A stretch of DNA of 41,728 nucleotides, taken from NCBI GenBank assembly GCA_004376575.1, contig SOJN01000147.1, positions 1 through 41,728 on the forward strand. The letters are read 5' to 3'. Made by a program: the position numbers and the translations under genes. Shown here piece by piece: positions 25,117 to 34,296 of the stretch. The notes under the pieces were generated by a model. The model had not been told where the DNA came from, made no database searches, and saw only the letters and a list, made by a program, of their open reading frames with translations. The first letter of the stretch is position 1. The number at the start of each line of letters is the position of its first letter. This DNA is from a candidate division TA06 bacterium (GTDB lineage Bacteria; Hydrothermota; DG-26; E44-bin18).

Positions 25117-25948
25117 CCAGGTCTCCTCCCAGTTCTTCCAGAGCTTTTTTCGCTTCGAGCTCATTTGGAGCTCGGCCGTGCCACGTGACATCGTCCTCCA
25201 TGAATGATACCCCCTTGCCCTTTATCGTGTTTGCGACGATCATCGTGGGAGCACGCTTCACCTTCTCTGCTTCATCGAGCGCACGGACGATCTGTCCCAT
25301 GTCGTGACCGTCAATCTCTATTGTATTCCAGCCAAAAGATGACCACTTCTCCGCGTATGATATTGGATCCTTGATGCGAGAAACCCTGTCGTCAATCTGG
25401 AGGTCATTGTGGTCGATGATTGCGCAGAGGTTGTCCAGCCGCCTGTGGAACGAGGTCATGGAAGCCTCCCAGACCTGTCCTTCCTGGCTCTCACCATCAC
25501 CCAGCATGCAGTACACTCTGTAGTCCTTTTTGTCCAGCTTTCCAGCAAGTGCAATACCATTGGAAACTGAAAGCCCCTGACCGAGTGAACCGGAAGATAT
25601 TGTCACCCCAGGCGTCATTGTAGAACTGGGATGGCCCTGGAGAATGGAGCCCAGCTTTCTCAAAGTCCAGAGGTGTTTCCTCTCAAAGTAGCCTGCCATT
25701 GAAAGGACAGCATACAAAGCGGGACAGCAATGGCCTTTTGACAGAATGAATCTGTCCCGCTCGGGCCATTCTGGGTTCTCTGGATCATGCCTCATCTTGT
25801 AAAAGAAAAGGGCAACCAGGATGTCTGCAGAGGAGAGCGACCCACCTGGATGGCCAGACCCGGCACGGGTCAACATCTTGATCACGTCTATCCTGACCCT
25901 GCGTGCTTTCTCTTTCAGTTCCTGAAGATTCACTTTTTTCTTTTCCAT
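25106..25948 (-). CDS. Transketolase, N-terminal subunit
   Basis: 280 residues that correspond to the thiamine-diphosphate (pyrophosphate-binding) half of transketolase. Visible are SGHPGGSLSSADILVALFF (31-49), RFILSKGHCCPALYA (66-80), QGHPSSTMTPGVTISSGSLG (104-123) and the thiamine diphosphate/Mg motif GDGESQEGQVWEA (150-162) ending at IDHNDLQIDD. Split transketolases are common in archaea and many bacteria. The gene overlaps the end of pdxA by 19 bases; ATG 25948 follows GGAGAGTGGA. Sharing a transcript with pdxA is sensible, because pentose phosphate intermediates feed vitamin B6 synthesis. Confidence 0.94.
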   Translation of the reverse strand: MEKKKVNLQELKEKARRVRIDVIKMLTRAGSGHPGGSLSSADILVALFFYKMRHDPENPEWPERDRFILSKGHCCPALYAVLSMAGYFERKHLWTLRKLGSILQGHPSSTMTPGVTISSGSLGQGLSVSNGIALAGKLDKKDYRVYCMLGDGESQEGQVWEASMTSFHRRLDNLCAIIDHNDLQIDDRVSRIKDPISYAEKWSSFGWNTIEIDGHDMGQIVRALDEAEKVKRAPTMIVANTIKGKGVSFMEDDVTWHGRAPNELEAKKALEELGGDLDVQ

Positions 25949-26919
25949 TCCACTCTCCCGGCGAGAACCATCTTGCGAGCGAGCTTGATGGCCTCTATCA
26001 TCGAATCTGGATTCGCCTTCCCCTCTCCCGCAATGTCAAACGCAGTTCCGTGATCAGGGGATGTCCTCACGATGGGCAGACCCAGGGTCACATTGACTGC
26101 CGTATCGAAAGCGAGCATCTTTACAGGGATCAAACCTTGATCATGATAGCATGAAACAACGCAGTCATACTTCTGCCAGTGAGCAAAAAGGGAGTCTGCT
26201 GGTAGCGGACCCTCTGCCTTTATTGCTGAGTTGTTTGCATCGCGAACTGCCTCAGCGATCTCCTTTTCCTCAGTGCCAAACTTGCCTCCCTCACCCGCAT
26301 GAGGGTTAAGGGCACATACACCAATGGTCGGCGACTGAAGCTTGAGATAGTGGCTGAGGAAAATGGCAGAAAGCTCAATCTTGTCGAAGACAGTCCCCGC
26401 CGTAATCTGCGTGCCTACCTGAGATAGGGCCATATGGGTGGTCACCAGAGTCACTTTTAGCTTACCTGCGGCAAGCATCATTGCATAACGCGGCGCCTTA
26501 GTCAACTGCGCAAGAAGTTCTGTATGGCCAGGAAATTCAACCCCGGCCAGTCCAAAAGCCGACTTGCTTATCGGCGAGGTTACGATGGCATCAAGGCTTC
26601 CTGAGGCGGCGAGTTCGACTGCCATGAGGATAGAGTTATACGACGCCTGACCAGACTGCTTGGATGGCTTCCCATAAGGAAATCTATTCACCTCTTCACG
26701 AACAGACTCCACCAATCTGACGCCATCAGGTGACGCCGAATTCTCTTCGCATGAAAGGTGCGTGGGTAGGTTTAGTCTGTTAATCTCCCTCTGGAACACA
26801 TCTCTTGATCCAATAAGAATAGGGCAGGAGTTTGCGTTCCAGTCGACGAACCTGATCGCCTTCAGCGCGACTTCAGGACCTATGCCTGAAGGGTCCCCCA
26901 TTACAATGCCTATGCGCAT
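25930..26919 (-). CDS. pdxA: 4-hydroxythreonine-4-phosphate dehydrogenase
   Basis: About 329 residues. PdxA oxidises 4-phosphooxy-L-threonine with NAD in the DXP-dependent pyridoxal phosphate pathway; a metal ion is held by three histidines. Matching motifs are MRIGIVMGDPSGIGPEV at the N-terminus, VTSPISKSA, the first metal histidine in FPGHTELLA, VTLVTTHMALSQV, LNPHAGEGGKFGTEE, the second metal histidine in CYHDQGLIPVK and the third in SPDHGTAFDIAGEG. ATG 26919 is preferred, as it directly begins the conserved strand and lies 7 bases after the preceding gene; ATG 26943 (17-base overlap) is possible but has AAAGG abutting it. It lies downstream of a SurA-like gene, as in Proteobacteria. Confidence 0.94.
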   Translation of the reverse strand: MRIGIVMGDPSGIGPEVALKAIRFVDWNANSCPILIGSRDVFQREINRLNLPTHLSCEENSASPDGVRLVESVREEVNRFPYGKPSKQSGQASYNSILMAVELAASGSLDAIVTSPISKSAFGLAGVEFPGHTELLAQLTKAPRYAMMLAAGKLKVTLVTTHMALSQVGTQITAGTVFDKIELSAIFLSHYLKLQSPTIGVCALNPHAGEGGKFGTEEKEIAEAVRDANNSAIKAEGPLPADSLFAHWQKYDCVVSCYHDQGLIPVKMLAFDTAVNVTLGLPIVRTSPDHGTAFDIAGEGKANPDSMIEAIKLARKMVLAGRVEWKRKK

Positions 26920-26926
26920 AAAACCG

Positions 26927-27187
26927 TCACTCTTGGTATTCATCCTTTATTATCTGGTAGAGCGACACAGCATCGTTCTTAGAAACATTTCCTTTCGGGA
27001 TCCTGACGACCTTTACTTCTAAGAGCCTGGTGGGGGTTTGGATGGAGATTGTCTGTCCTTCTCTTATTTCCTTGGCAGGTCTGGCGTTCTGTCCATCGAC
27101 CTTCACCAGCCCGGCGTCACATACCTTCTTGGCGAAAGTCCTTTTCCTTATCAACCTTGAAGTCTTGAGGAATAGATCTAGGCGCAA
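26927..27187 (-). CDS. S4-domain RNA-binding protein (RqcP/Hsp15-like)
   Basis: 86 residues that are almost entirely one S4 RNA-binding domain: MRLDLFLKTSRLIRKRTFAK, then VCDAGLVKVDGQNARPAKEI, then EGQTISIQTPTRLLEVKVV. Length and layout fit RqcP (YabO) and Hsp15, which bind 50S subunits with stalled peptidyl-tRNA in ribosome quality control. In Firmicutes the gene lies close to mfd, as it does here, which favours the RqcP reading. The start is TTG 27187, 3 bases after the surA-like stop, with AAAGG upstream. Without an RqcH gene in the window the role is an inference. Confidence 0.8.
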   Translation of the reverse strand: MRLDLFLKTSRLIRKRTFAKKVCDAGLVKVDGQNARPAKEIREGQTISIQTPTRLLEVKVVRIPKGNVSKNDAVSLYQIIKDEYQE

Positions 27188-27190
27188 CTA

Positions 27191-28459
27191 TTACAGCCTT
27201 TTTTCTATGTAGATTCCTTTCTTCAGTTTAGCTAGCCATCTATCGTACTTCTCAGCTATTTTCATTTGATAGAAGACCTCGCGGAGCTCATCCTTGAGGT
27301 CCTCAAATGTTGGCGTTCTCGCTTCAGTTCTTTCAAGAAGCTTTATGATATGGAAACCAAATTCCGCTTGCACGATTTCGCTTATCTGCCCCGTGGTCAT
27401 AGAAGAAACAACATCCTTGTACGGGCTTGACAGATCTGAACTGGCGAAAAGGCCCATATCACCACCCCTCTTGCTGCTTTCTGGGTCTTCAGAATACTGT
27501 TTTGCCAGTTCAGTGAAATCCTCACCTGCTAGCACCCGCTCCCTTATTGACTCTGCAAGTTCCCTTGCCACTAGCGTGTCGGACCTCGTCGGGACAACTG
27601 CTATTAGAATGTGGCGCAGCCGTACAGCGTTCTCCCTTTTGTCCGTACACTGAATAATGTGGAAGCCGAATGGGGTAACCGTAACCTTTATCTCCGCAAC
27701 TATCATGGAAAAGATGGTTTGCTCAAACTCAGGTATTGGAACATCTCCTCTCCTAACGAATCCGAGGTCACCCCCTTTGCCTGAACTGACTACATCATCA
27801 GAATATCGTCTGGCCAGCGCGGCAAAGTCAACTCCTTCCTCGATCTTCTCAAGGATTTCGGCGACCAGTCCAGACGCTTTTTCTTCTGCTCCCTTGCCTG
27901 GCTTTATGGCTATGAGGATATGGGCCAGCCTGACGGTTGCCGGCTGGTTGGGGATAGACTCCTTTTTGGCCTCGTAGAACCCCCTCAAATCCATGTCCGA
28001 AACTGTGATTCCTCTCTTGAGGTCCTTCTCGATGAGTTTCTGAACCATCAGTTTCTCCTCAATCTCATTTCTGTACCGCTCCTTCAGTTCCGCGACCGAA
28101 GTATGCTCTTCTTCTAGTTGTTTCTGGAAAGCTTCCTCTGTCGGAAATCTGGCCCTTATCTCCTCTATTGACCCATCCAGGGCCTTCTCTATTTCAAGGT
28201 GTGTTACCTGGATCGTTTCAGCCTTAGCCTGATTCAGAAGAAGCCTGTTCTCAATCATCTGGTCCAGGACTTGATCTTTCAGGCTTTCTGCAGGAGGGGG
28301 ATCAATCAGTTGGGCGCTGAGCAGCGAGATTGCATCTTCCATTTCGCTTTCGGTGATCACATCACTGCCGACAACAGCCACTATCCTGTCTGCAGTTCCC
28401 GCACATATCGTTCCAGCCACAAGTGTGACCACAGAGAACAAAAGGGGAAGGGACTTCAT
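27191..28459 (-). CDS. surA: SurA-like periplasmic chaperone with two PpiC domains
   Basis: 422 residues, the same size as E. coli SurA. Signal peptide about 1-20 (PLLFSVVTLVAGTICA), then the typical opening DRIVAVVGSDVITESEMEDA. A helical SurA_N region (about 45-165) precedes two parvulin domains: first VRLAHILIAIKPG to FGFHIIQCTDKRE, second VRLRHILIAVVPT to FGFHIIKLLERTE. Each has a Y/YS-D/E motif (RRYSDDVVSSGKGGDLGF and KQYSEDPESSKRGGDMGLF). A short C-terminal helix follows. In Gram-negative bacteria SurA escorts outer-membrane proteins through the periplasm. Its ATG overlaps the previous isomerase gene by 4 bases. Assignment as the true SurA orthologue rests on length, two domains and position before pdxA. 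Confidence 0.87.
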   Translation of the reverse strand: MKSLPLLFSVVTLVAGTICAGTADRIVAVVGSDVITESEMEDAISLLSAQLIDPPPAESLKDQVLDQMIENRLLLNQAKAETIQVTHLEIEKALDGSIEEIRARFPTEEAFQKQLEEEHTSVAELKERYRNEIEEKLMVQKLIEKDLKRGITVSDMDLRGFYEAKKESIPNQPATVRLAHILIAIKPGKGAEEKASGLVAEILEKIEEGVDFAALARRYSDDVVSSGKGGDLGFVRRGDVPIPEFEQTIFSMIVAEIKVTVTPFGFHIIQCTDKRENAVRLRHILIAVVPTRSDTLVARELAESIRERVLAGEDFTELAKQYSEDPESSKRGGDMGLFASSDLSSPYKDVVSSMTTGQISEIVQAEFGFHIIKLLERTEARTPTFEDLKDELREVFYQMKIAEKYDRWLAKLKKGIYIEKRL

Positions 28460-29322
28460 CGACTTCCTTCAGGTTTCACAAAAGGAGCCGGCGAATATGG
28501 TGCCAGCAGCTCGGGGTGTACTTCTATTTCTGCCTTGGCTCTGAGGCCGTCAATCAACACTTCAAAAATCTCTTTCTGCCTCCTCACAAGGAGCATGTTT
28601 CTCACCCGATCGGAAACGTCCTCAAATTTTGCCGGCTTGGGAAGACGTCTGCGGGCAATTAGTTTCACGATATAGTAGCCATATCGGTTCTCTATCACAT
28701 CTGAAATCTGGCCAGGCTTCTTGAGGGCAAAAGCTGCATCCTCTCGCTCTGGCGTAGAGGCCATGTCTCCTCTCCGTATGTAATCGAGGACTCCTCCTGC
28801 CTCCCGCGAGGGATCCAGGGAGTGTTGCTTGGCCAGTTCTGCGAAGTCAGCGCCTCCCTTGATTCTGGCAAGGAGTGCGTTCGCCGTATCTTGAGAAGAG
28901 ACGAGAATCTGTGCTATCTTGATTTCAGTATTGAACTCAGACTCATGTTGCTGGAAAAAGAGCTGGGCTTCTTGAATGGAGACATTGGTCTTTCCCACCA
29001 GCTCTCTCTGGAGAAACTCATTGGCCAGAAGCTCTCTTTCGATCTGCTTCAGCCTCGCTGCAATCCTTCTGTCCTCATCGAAACCCTGCCTAATGGCCTC
29101 CTGATAGAGCAGTTCCGTGTTTATCCATGTCTGCACAAAGGCCATCTTTTGCACTGGAGTGAGGCTCATTGCGTACTCTAAAGGAATATCGGCATTGAAC
29201 TCCTGGACCGTGAGGACGCTGTCATCGACCCTGGCAAGAGCATCGCCTTTGGCAACATCCTCCTTGCATCCGAGAGAAGATGCCAAGATTGCCACGACTA
29301 CGAAGGGAACGGTTCTGTTCAT
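28456..29322 (-). CDS. PpiC-type prolyl isomerase lipoprotein
   Basis: 288 residues with a lipoprotein signal, MNRTVPFVVVAILASSLGC, and cysteine at 19. An N-terminal helical chaperone region (about 30-125: VDDSVLTVQEFNADIPLEY, then RIAARLKQIERELLANEFL) leads to one parvulin domain (about 130-235: IKIAQILVSSQDTANALLAR, KQHSLDPSREAGGVLDYIRR, NRYGYYIVKLIARR) and a C-terminal helix. This is the PrsA-like plan. The lipid anchor would hold it at a membrane surface in the periplasm. ATG 29322 follows AGGAGATCAA. It lies 35 bases after the double isomerase gene and overlaps surA, so the three are one unit. Confidence 0.87.
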   Translation of the reverse strand: MNRTVPFVVVAILASSLGCKEDVAKGDALARVDDSVLTVQEFNADIPLEYAMSLTPVQKMAFVQTWINTELLYQEAIRQGFDEDRRIAARLKQIERELLANEFLQRELVGKTNVSIQEAQLFFQQHESEFNTEIKIAQILVSSQDTANALLARIKGGADFAELAKQHSLDPSREAGGVLDYIRRGDMASTPEREDAAFALKKPGQISDVIENRYGYYIVKLIARRRLPKPAKFEDVSDRVRNMLLVRRQKEIFEVLIDGLRAKAEIEVHPELLAPYSPAPFVKPEGSR

Positions 29323-29357
29323 TTGATCTCCTAGGGGAAGAAAACGTTTTCTACGCT

Positions 29358-31061
29358 CTAGGAGGCCTTTTTCTTTTCGGCCTCCTGCTCCATGTACTCC
29401 TTCTCCTTCTTCTTTCCTACTTCCTCGAGCAGTCGCTCGTCGATCGTGACAGGATATTTTTCTTTCAGCTCAGCTATGAACACTTCATCATTCTTCTTGA
29501 TGTTTGCTCGTTTGAGATCTCTTTGGACCAGTCTCTGTACATCTTCAAAGTCCCGCATCTCCATGGGTTCTCTATCGGTCACCTGGATAATTGCCCAGCC
29601 ATCTTTGGTTTCTATGGGCTGGGAAAGCTGACCGACCTTTAGCTCTTTAGCGACCTTGAATATGTTGGGATATTTTCTCTCATTCACAACACCCAGTTTC
29701 CCGCCGTTCCTTTTCGATGGGTGGATTGATTTTTTCTCAGCTAGCCTTTTGAAACCCTCTCCCTTCTGGAGACGCAGCAGTATGTTTTTCGCCTGATCTT
29801 CAGTTGCAGTCACGATTGCAGACACCTGGTTTCTCTCAGGTATTGCATACTTCTCCTTGTTTGCTTCGTACTCGGCCTTTACCTCTTCATCAGTAGGCTC
29901 GCTCTTTGATTCAATCACCTCGCTATGGAGAAGACTGACCATTCGCCTGTCACGTTCGCGCTCAATCTCGGCCCTAACCTCTTTTGTCCTGTCGAACCCT
30001 TTCTCTAGGGCTTGATGGACCAGCATCTCTTCTACGAGGAGCATTTCCACCCATTGCTTGAGAGCTTCCGGAGTGTCAACAGATGACCTTGGAGGTGACT
30101 TCTCTCCCCGCTCCAAGATCTTGCCCACGGTCCACTTTTCATATCTTGTGGTTACCAGAACCTTTTTCTTCTCCTCGTCTGACACATTGGGAAGTGATGC
30201 TTGAGCCCAGGGAGAAAGTCTTTCCTGTGGGACCTTCTCCGCGACGGACTTGACCACATTCTCATCGTACTGCATGTCAGCAAGCTTCTTGATCCGCTCA
30301 ATATATGATTCGGCTGTCGCTCTCATCTTTTTCTGCGTCAATCCGCTTTCGATTCGCTTCTTCATCTCTTCAAATGGCCTCTGCTCTACCTTTCTCCTTT
30401 CGATGAGCTTTACTATGTGCCAGCCGTTGTCGCCTTCAATAGGTGCTGATATCTCCCCGGGTTCCAGTTTATGGGCAGCATAGAACACCTCATCTGGCAG
30501 CCGAATGCGTCCCAGAGTTCCCCATCCTAGCGATCCTCCCTTTGCTTTCGTGGAGGCATCCATGGATTTCACCTTGGCCAGCGTATCGAAGTCAGCACCC
30601 TCCTCCAATGAGTTGTAGATAGACTTCGCCTCATCCTTCGTGGTGAGCAGTATGTGCTTCAGGTTCAGTTCCTCAGAACTCATGTCGTATGTTTTCCTGA
30701 CCTCTCTAGAACTAACCTTCGCCTTGTCCGCGATCTCTACTTTGTACAGCTGGTTGATAATGCGTGTTCTCTTCTTGGCCTCCACCAGGTCTATAACTTC
30801 TTCTCTTTCACCGTAACCTCTGGCCCTTGCCTCATTCAGTTGAAGTTTTTCATCTATGAGAGTGTTCAGAATCCGTTCTTTGGCGGCTCTCCTCTCTTCA
30901 TCAGTGTACAGGCCCCTGGGCGAATACTGTTTTTCGAGTTCCCCAAGGGTGATCTCGAGATCACCCACTGTGGCAACGGTTCTGTCTTCCATCTTCTTGC
31001 AGCCAGAGGCGATCCCCAGCACAAAAAGAGTGACAAAGAATATAACGAACCTACGAGACAT
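29358..31061 (-). CDS. Lipoprotein with two PpiC prolyl isomerase units
   Basis: 567 residues. A lipobox follows a short hydrophobic stretch (FVTLFVLGIASGCKK, cysteine 21). The protein looks like two PrsA-like units in tandem: unit one has VATVGDLEITLGELEKQY, a helical region, then a parvulin domain (LNLKHILLTTKDEAKSIYN to GWHIVKLIERRK); unit two repeats this with YEKWTVGKILERGEKSPP, helices, then NQVSAIVTATEDQAKNILL to GWAIIQVTDREP. The second isomerase domain lacks the usual H-I-L opening (SAIVTA), so its activity may be reduced. The C-terminus is highly charged (Lys/Glu). ATG 31061 follows GGAGGTG. The gene sits 55 bases after mfd. Confidence 0.85.
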   Translation of the reverse strand: MSRRFVIFFVTLFVLGIASGCKKMEDRTVATVGDLEITLGELEKQYSPRGLYTDEERRAAKERILNTLIDEKLQLNEARARGYGEREEVIDLVEAKKRTRIINQLYKVEIADKAKVSSREVRKTYDMSSEELNLKHILLTTKDEAKSIYNSLEEGADFDTLAKVKSMDASTKAKGGSLGWGTLGRIRLPDEVFYAAHKLEPGEISAPIEGDNGWHIVKLIERRKVEQRPFEEMKKRIESGLTQKKMRATAESYIERIKKLADMQYDENVVKSVAEKVPQERLSPWAQASLPNVSDEEKKKVLVTTRYEKWTVGKILERGEKSPPRSSVDTPEALKQWVEMLLVEEMLVHQALEKGFDRTKEVRAEIERERDRRMVSLLHSEVIESKSEPTDEEVKAEYEANKEKYAIPERNQVSAIVTATEDQAKNILLRLQKGEGFKRLAEKKSIHPSKRNGGKLGVVNERKYPNIFKVAKELKVGQLSQPIETKDGWAIIQVTDREPMEMRDFEDVQRLVQRDLKRANIKKNDEVFIAELKEKYPVTIDERLLEEVGKKKEKEYMEQEAEKKKAS

Positions 31062-31116
31062 CTAACACCTCCATTGGACAATTTACTTGGCAAACCGGGC
31101 CTTGTATTCTATAGAA

Positions 31117-34100
31117 TCACTCCAGCAAATGCAATAGCTTTTTTATGATGTTGAATCTTTTCAAGCCCTCATCTCCCAATGCCACCCTCATCATCAGGCC
31201 GCGCTCTGTGAAGAACTGAATGGGGGCAGGCCAGCTCTTTAATACTCTTCCCATTGTTTCCGAACCCGGATCAAAAGATTTCTCAAAATGCAGTTCTGCC
31301 CATCTGCCAGAGAGAGCCACCCTCCTTATGCCGAGCTTTGAGGCAAGAATCCTCACCTCTACACCATCCAGGAGGTTCTGGCACACCTCAGGGGCAGGTC
31401 CAAACCTGTCCACAAGCTCATCCCGGATTTCTGCCAGTCTCTGCTCGCTGGAAATTGCCACGAGCCTCTTGTACAGAGCAATCTTGTGCTGTGCGTCAGG
31501 GATATAGGAATTGGGAATATAGGCGTCACAGTCGAGCGAAATGGAGGTTATCACCTTTCTCTCTGGCAGTTCACCCTTCAGCTCTGACACAGTTTCTGCA
31601 AGGAGCTGGCAGTAAAGATCATATCCCACTGCATGGATGTATCCATGTTGCTCCGGGCCCAAAAGATTCCCCGCCCCCCTTATCTCGAGGTCTCTCAAAG
31701 CGAGTTTGTAGCCAGAGCCCAGTTCCCTGTAGGAGAGTATAGCTGAAAGTCTTTCGCGCGCCTCCCTTGTTATCCTTCTCCCTTTTGGGATGAGGATGAG
31801 GCAGTAGGCTCTCCTGTCTGAGCGGCCCACCCTCCCTCTGAGCTGGTGAAGCTGGGCCAGACCGAACTTATCACCCCGGTTGATTATCATGGTGTTGACA
31901 TTGGGGATGTCCATTCCTGATTCGATTATGGTGCTGGTGATGAGGACATCGTAACATCTGTCAAGAAAATCGACTATGACCGATTCCAGCTCTCTTTCTC
32001 GCATCTGTCCATGGGCGACGCCTATTTTCAATTGGGGTAGTAGTCCATGGATGAAAGATGCCATAGAATCTATGGTCTGGACCCTGTTGTGAACGAAGTA
32101 GACCTGACCTCCTCTGTCAATCTCTCTCAAGATGTATTCAACGATCAGTTCTTCATCCCAGGGGGACACTTCGGTATGGACAGACAGTCTGCCCTTGGGA
32201 GCTGTGTCTATGGTGCTCATATCTCTCACACCCACCAGGGACATATACAACGTTCTGGGGATCGGCGTGGCGCTCATGGTCAGAACATCAACCAGTTTTC
32301 TCAGCTTCTTGATCTTCTCCTTGTGTCTTACCCCGAACCTCTGCTCTTCATCGATGATAAGGAGGCCGAGGTCGCTGAAAACGATGTCGTCACTCAACAG
32401 CCTGTGCGTACCTATTATTATTTCAATCTTCTCCTCGCTCAGCTCTCGAAGCAACCGTTTCTGTTCGGCAGAGGTCTTGAACCTGGAAATCACCTCGCAC
32501 CTGATGGGGAATCGTTTCAGTCTCTCGCAGAATGTATTGTAATGCTGCTGGGCTAGTATTGTGGTGGGAGCTAGAAGAGCAACCTGTTTTTCAGCCATGA
32601 CCGCTTTGAACGCGGCCCTCAGGGCGACTTCTGTTTTACCATATCCGACCTCACCACATATGAGCCTGTCCATTGGCCTCTCGGACTCCATGTCCTTTTT
32701 TATCTCAGCTAACGTCTCCAGCTGATCCTCAGTCTCATCAAAGACGAACGACGCTTCCAATTCGGCCTGCCACGGAACGTCCTCGGGAGATGCCATTCCC
32801 TTCATGGCAGCTCTTGCAGCGTATATGTCAAGGAGTTCTCGGGTCATGTCAAGCACGGCCTTCCTCGCTTTGTTCTTGGTTTTCTCCCAGGATTTCGTTC
32901 CGAGCTTGGTCAGGGCTGGTGGCCTTTCATGTGACCCTACGTATCTTTGTACGAGGTGCATGTTTTCTATCGGAACGAATATTTTGTCCGCGCCTGCATA
33001 TTTCAAAAAAAGACAGTCACTCTCTGCCCCTCTCACATTCACCCGTTCTATACCTTCAAATCTGGCAATTCCATAGTCTGTATGAACCACGATGTCCCCT
33101 GGCTTGAGGGTCAAAAGGCTTTCAATTGGTATGCCCGCCTTGAACTTTGGTCGCCTTCTTCGCGGTTCGCGGCCGAAGATATCTTTCTCAGTGAATACTG
33201 CAAGATGCGCGTCTTGTAGCAGAAAACCCGAAGAGAGTATCCCTACAACAACTCCAACTTCGGTCTCTGATAGTACCTCAGTCATCCTCTCCTTCTGGCC
33301 TTCACTCTGGGACAGCACGAAGGTAGCGTAACCTTCTTGCCGTAAATTCTCTAGATCCTTCTTCAAAAGCTGCAGATTCTTCTCGTAATGTGTTTGCGGT
33401 TTCAGTGGCACATCCAATTCGGCCCGTGCGGAGAGGACGATGGTTGGATGCGAGCTCTGCAACCTCTCAAGAGATGAAGGGTCAAAAGCCTGATCGTTCG
33501 AATCTGAGTCTTCCACTTCTGCAGAGAGGAGCCATGTTTCGTCGAATAAGATCACCCACCGGGGATTTATGTATTCTGAGAAGCCGACAAAGGGTTTTCC
33601 GCTGTCATCCTGGGGCAACGGCTCCCTGAACGGGAGCACGCGGATTCTGTTCAAGAACGATATCGACCTTTGGGTCAAGGGATCGAACTCTCTTATAGAT
33701 TCGATCACATCAGCTGAGAACTCTATTCTGAAAGGATTTTCGGTGTCAAAGGGATAGACATCAACTATCCCTCCCCTCACCGCCATCTCGCCAACATTCT
33801 CCACGGCAGACATCCTCTCGAATCCGCTATCGCTCAAAGCTTCTATCAGTTTGTCCCTGTCGATCTGATCGCCTTTTGAGATGCTTTGAATTAGACCACG
33901 GAAAAGATCTGGGGAGATGACTGGCTGCAGGATCGCTCTGGGTGTGGCAACGATTGCGGCTGTTCCAGGCTCTAGCGCACCGTGGAGCGCACATATCCTC
34001 TGTTCAGCAGTCTCCAGCGAGGGCTCCACATCTTCAGGTCTTGATGGGAGACTGAAAGCTGCAGCAGTCAATGAGAGGAGGTCGTGATAGAAAGTGAAAG

Positions 34101-34296
34101 CCTCGTCCTCCTCAGCAACCGTCAGCAGCACGGGATTGCCTATCGTTTCCCATATCAGTGCTGCAAGGAGAGGCTTTGCCGAGCCGGTGAGGCCAGAAAC
34201 TGAAAGCCTTCTTTTGCCAGATCTAAGGGCAGATAAGATTCCTTCGAATGACGGTGAGTGAGATGCTCGATCTACGATTTCTCTGAGCGGAATCAA
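31117..34296 (-). CDS. mfd: Transcription-repair coupling factor
   Basis: 1059 residues (E. coli Mfd 1148). Mfd frees stalled RNA polymerase from damaged DNA and recruits UvrA. Domains in order: a UvrB-like N-terminal region (about 1-350, with LTGSAKPLLAALIW and GGIVDVYPFDTENPFRIEF), the RNA-polymerase-interaction CarD-like domain (about 395-455, PGDIVVHTDYGIARFEGIER), a RecG-like helicase motor with Walker A GEVGYGKT (548-555), a DEEQ box (649-652), TMSATPIPRTLY, QLRGRVGRSDRRAYC, and the C-terminal TRCF domain (about 950-1050). The start is TTG at 34296, where TTGA overlaps the stop of the nuclease gene. It is slightly shorter than average but has all motor motifs. Confidence 0.96.
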   Translation of the reverse strand: MIPLREIVDRASHSPSFEGILSALRSGKRRLSVSGLTGSAKPLLAALIWETIGNPVLLTVAEEDEAFTFYHDLLSLTAAAFSLPSRPEDVEPSLETAEQRICALHGALEPGTAAIVATPRAILQPVISPDLFRGLIQSISKGDQIDRDKLIEALSDSGFERMSAVENVGEMAVRGGIVDVYPFDTENPFRIEFSADVIESIREFDPLTQRSISFLNRIRVLPFREPLPQDDSGKPFVGFSEYINPRWVILFDETWLLSAEVEDSDSNDQAFDPSSLERLQSSHPTIVLSARAELDVPLKPQTHYEKNLQLLKKDLENLRQEGYATFVLSQSEGQKERMTEVLSETEVGVVVGILSSGFLLQDAHLAVFTEKDIFGREPRRRRPKFKAGIPIESLLTLKPGDIVVHTDYGIARFEGIERVNVRGAESDCLFLKYAGADKIFVPIENMHLVQRYVGSHERPPALTKLGTKSWEKTKNKARKAVLDMTRELLDIYAARAAMKGMASPEDVPWQAELEASFVFDETEDQLETLAEIKKDMESERPMDRLICGEVGYGKTEVALRAAFKAVMAEKQVALLAPTTILAQQHYNTFCERLKRFPIRCEVISRFKTSAEQKRLLRELSEEKIEIIIGTHRLLSDDIVFSDLGLLIIDEEQRFGVRHKEKIKKLRKLVDVLTMSATPIPRTLYMSLVGVRDMSTIDTAPKGRLSVHTEVSPWDEELIVEYILREIDRGGQVYFVHNRVQTIDSMASFIHGLLPQLKIGVAHGQMRERELESVIVDFLDRCYDVLITSTIIESGMDIPNVNTMIINRGDKFGLAQLHQLRGRVGRSDRRAYCLILIPKGRRITREARERLSAILSYRELGSGYKLALRDLEIRGAGNLLGPEQHGYIHAVGYDLYCQLLAETVSELKGELPERKVITSISLDCDAYIPNSYIPDAQHKIALYKRLVAISSEQRLAEIRDELVDRFGPAPEVCQNLLDGVEVRILASKLGIRRVALSGRWAELHFEKSFDPGSETMGRVLKSWPAPIQFFTERGLMMRVALGDEGLKRFNIIKKLLHLLE

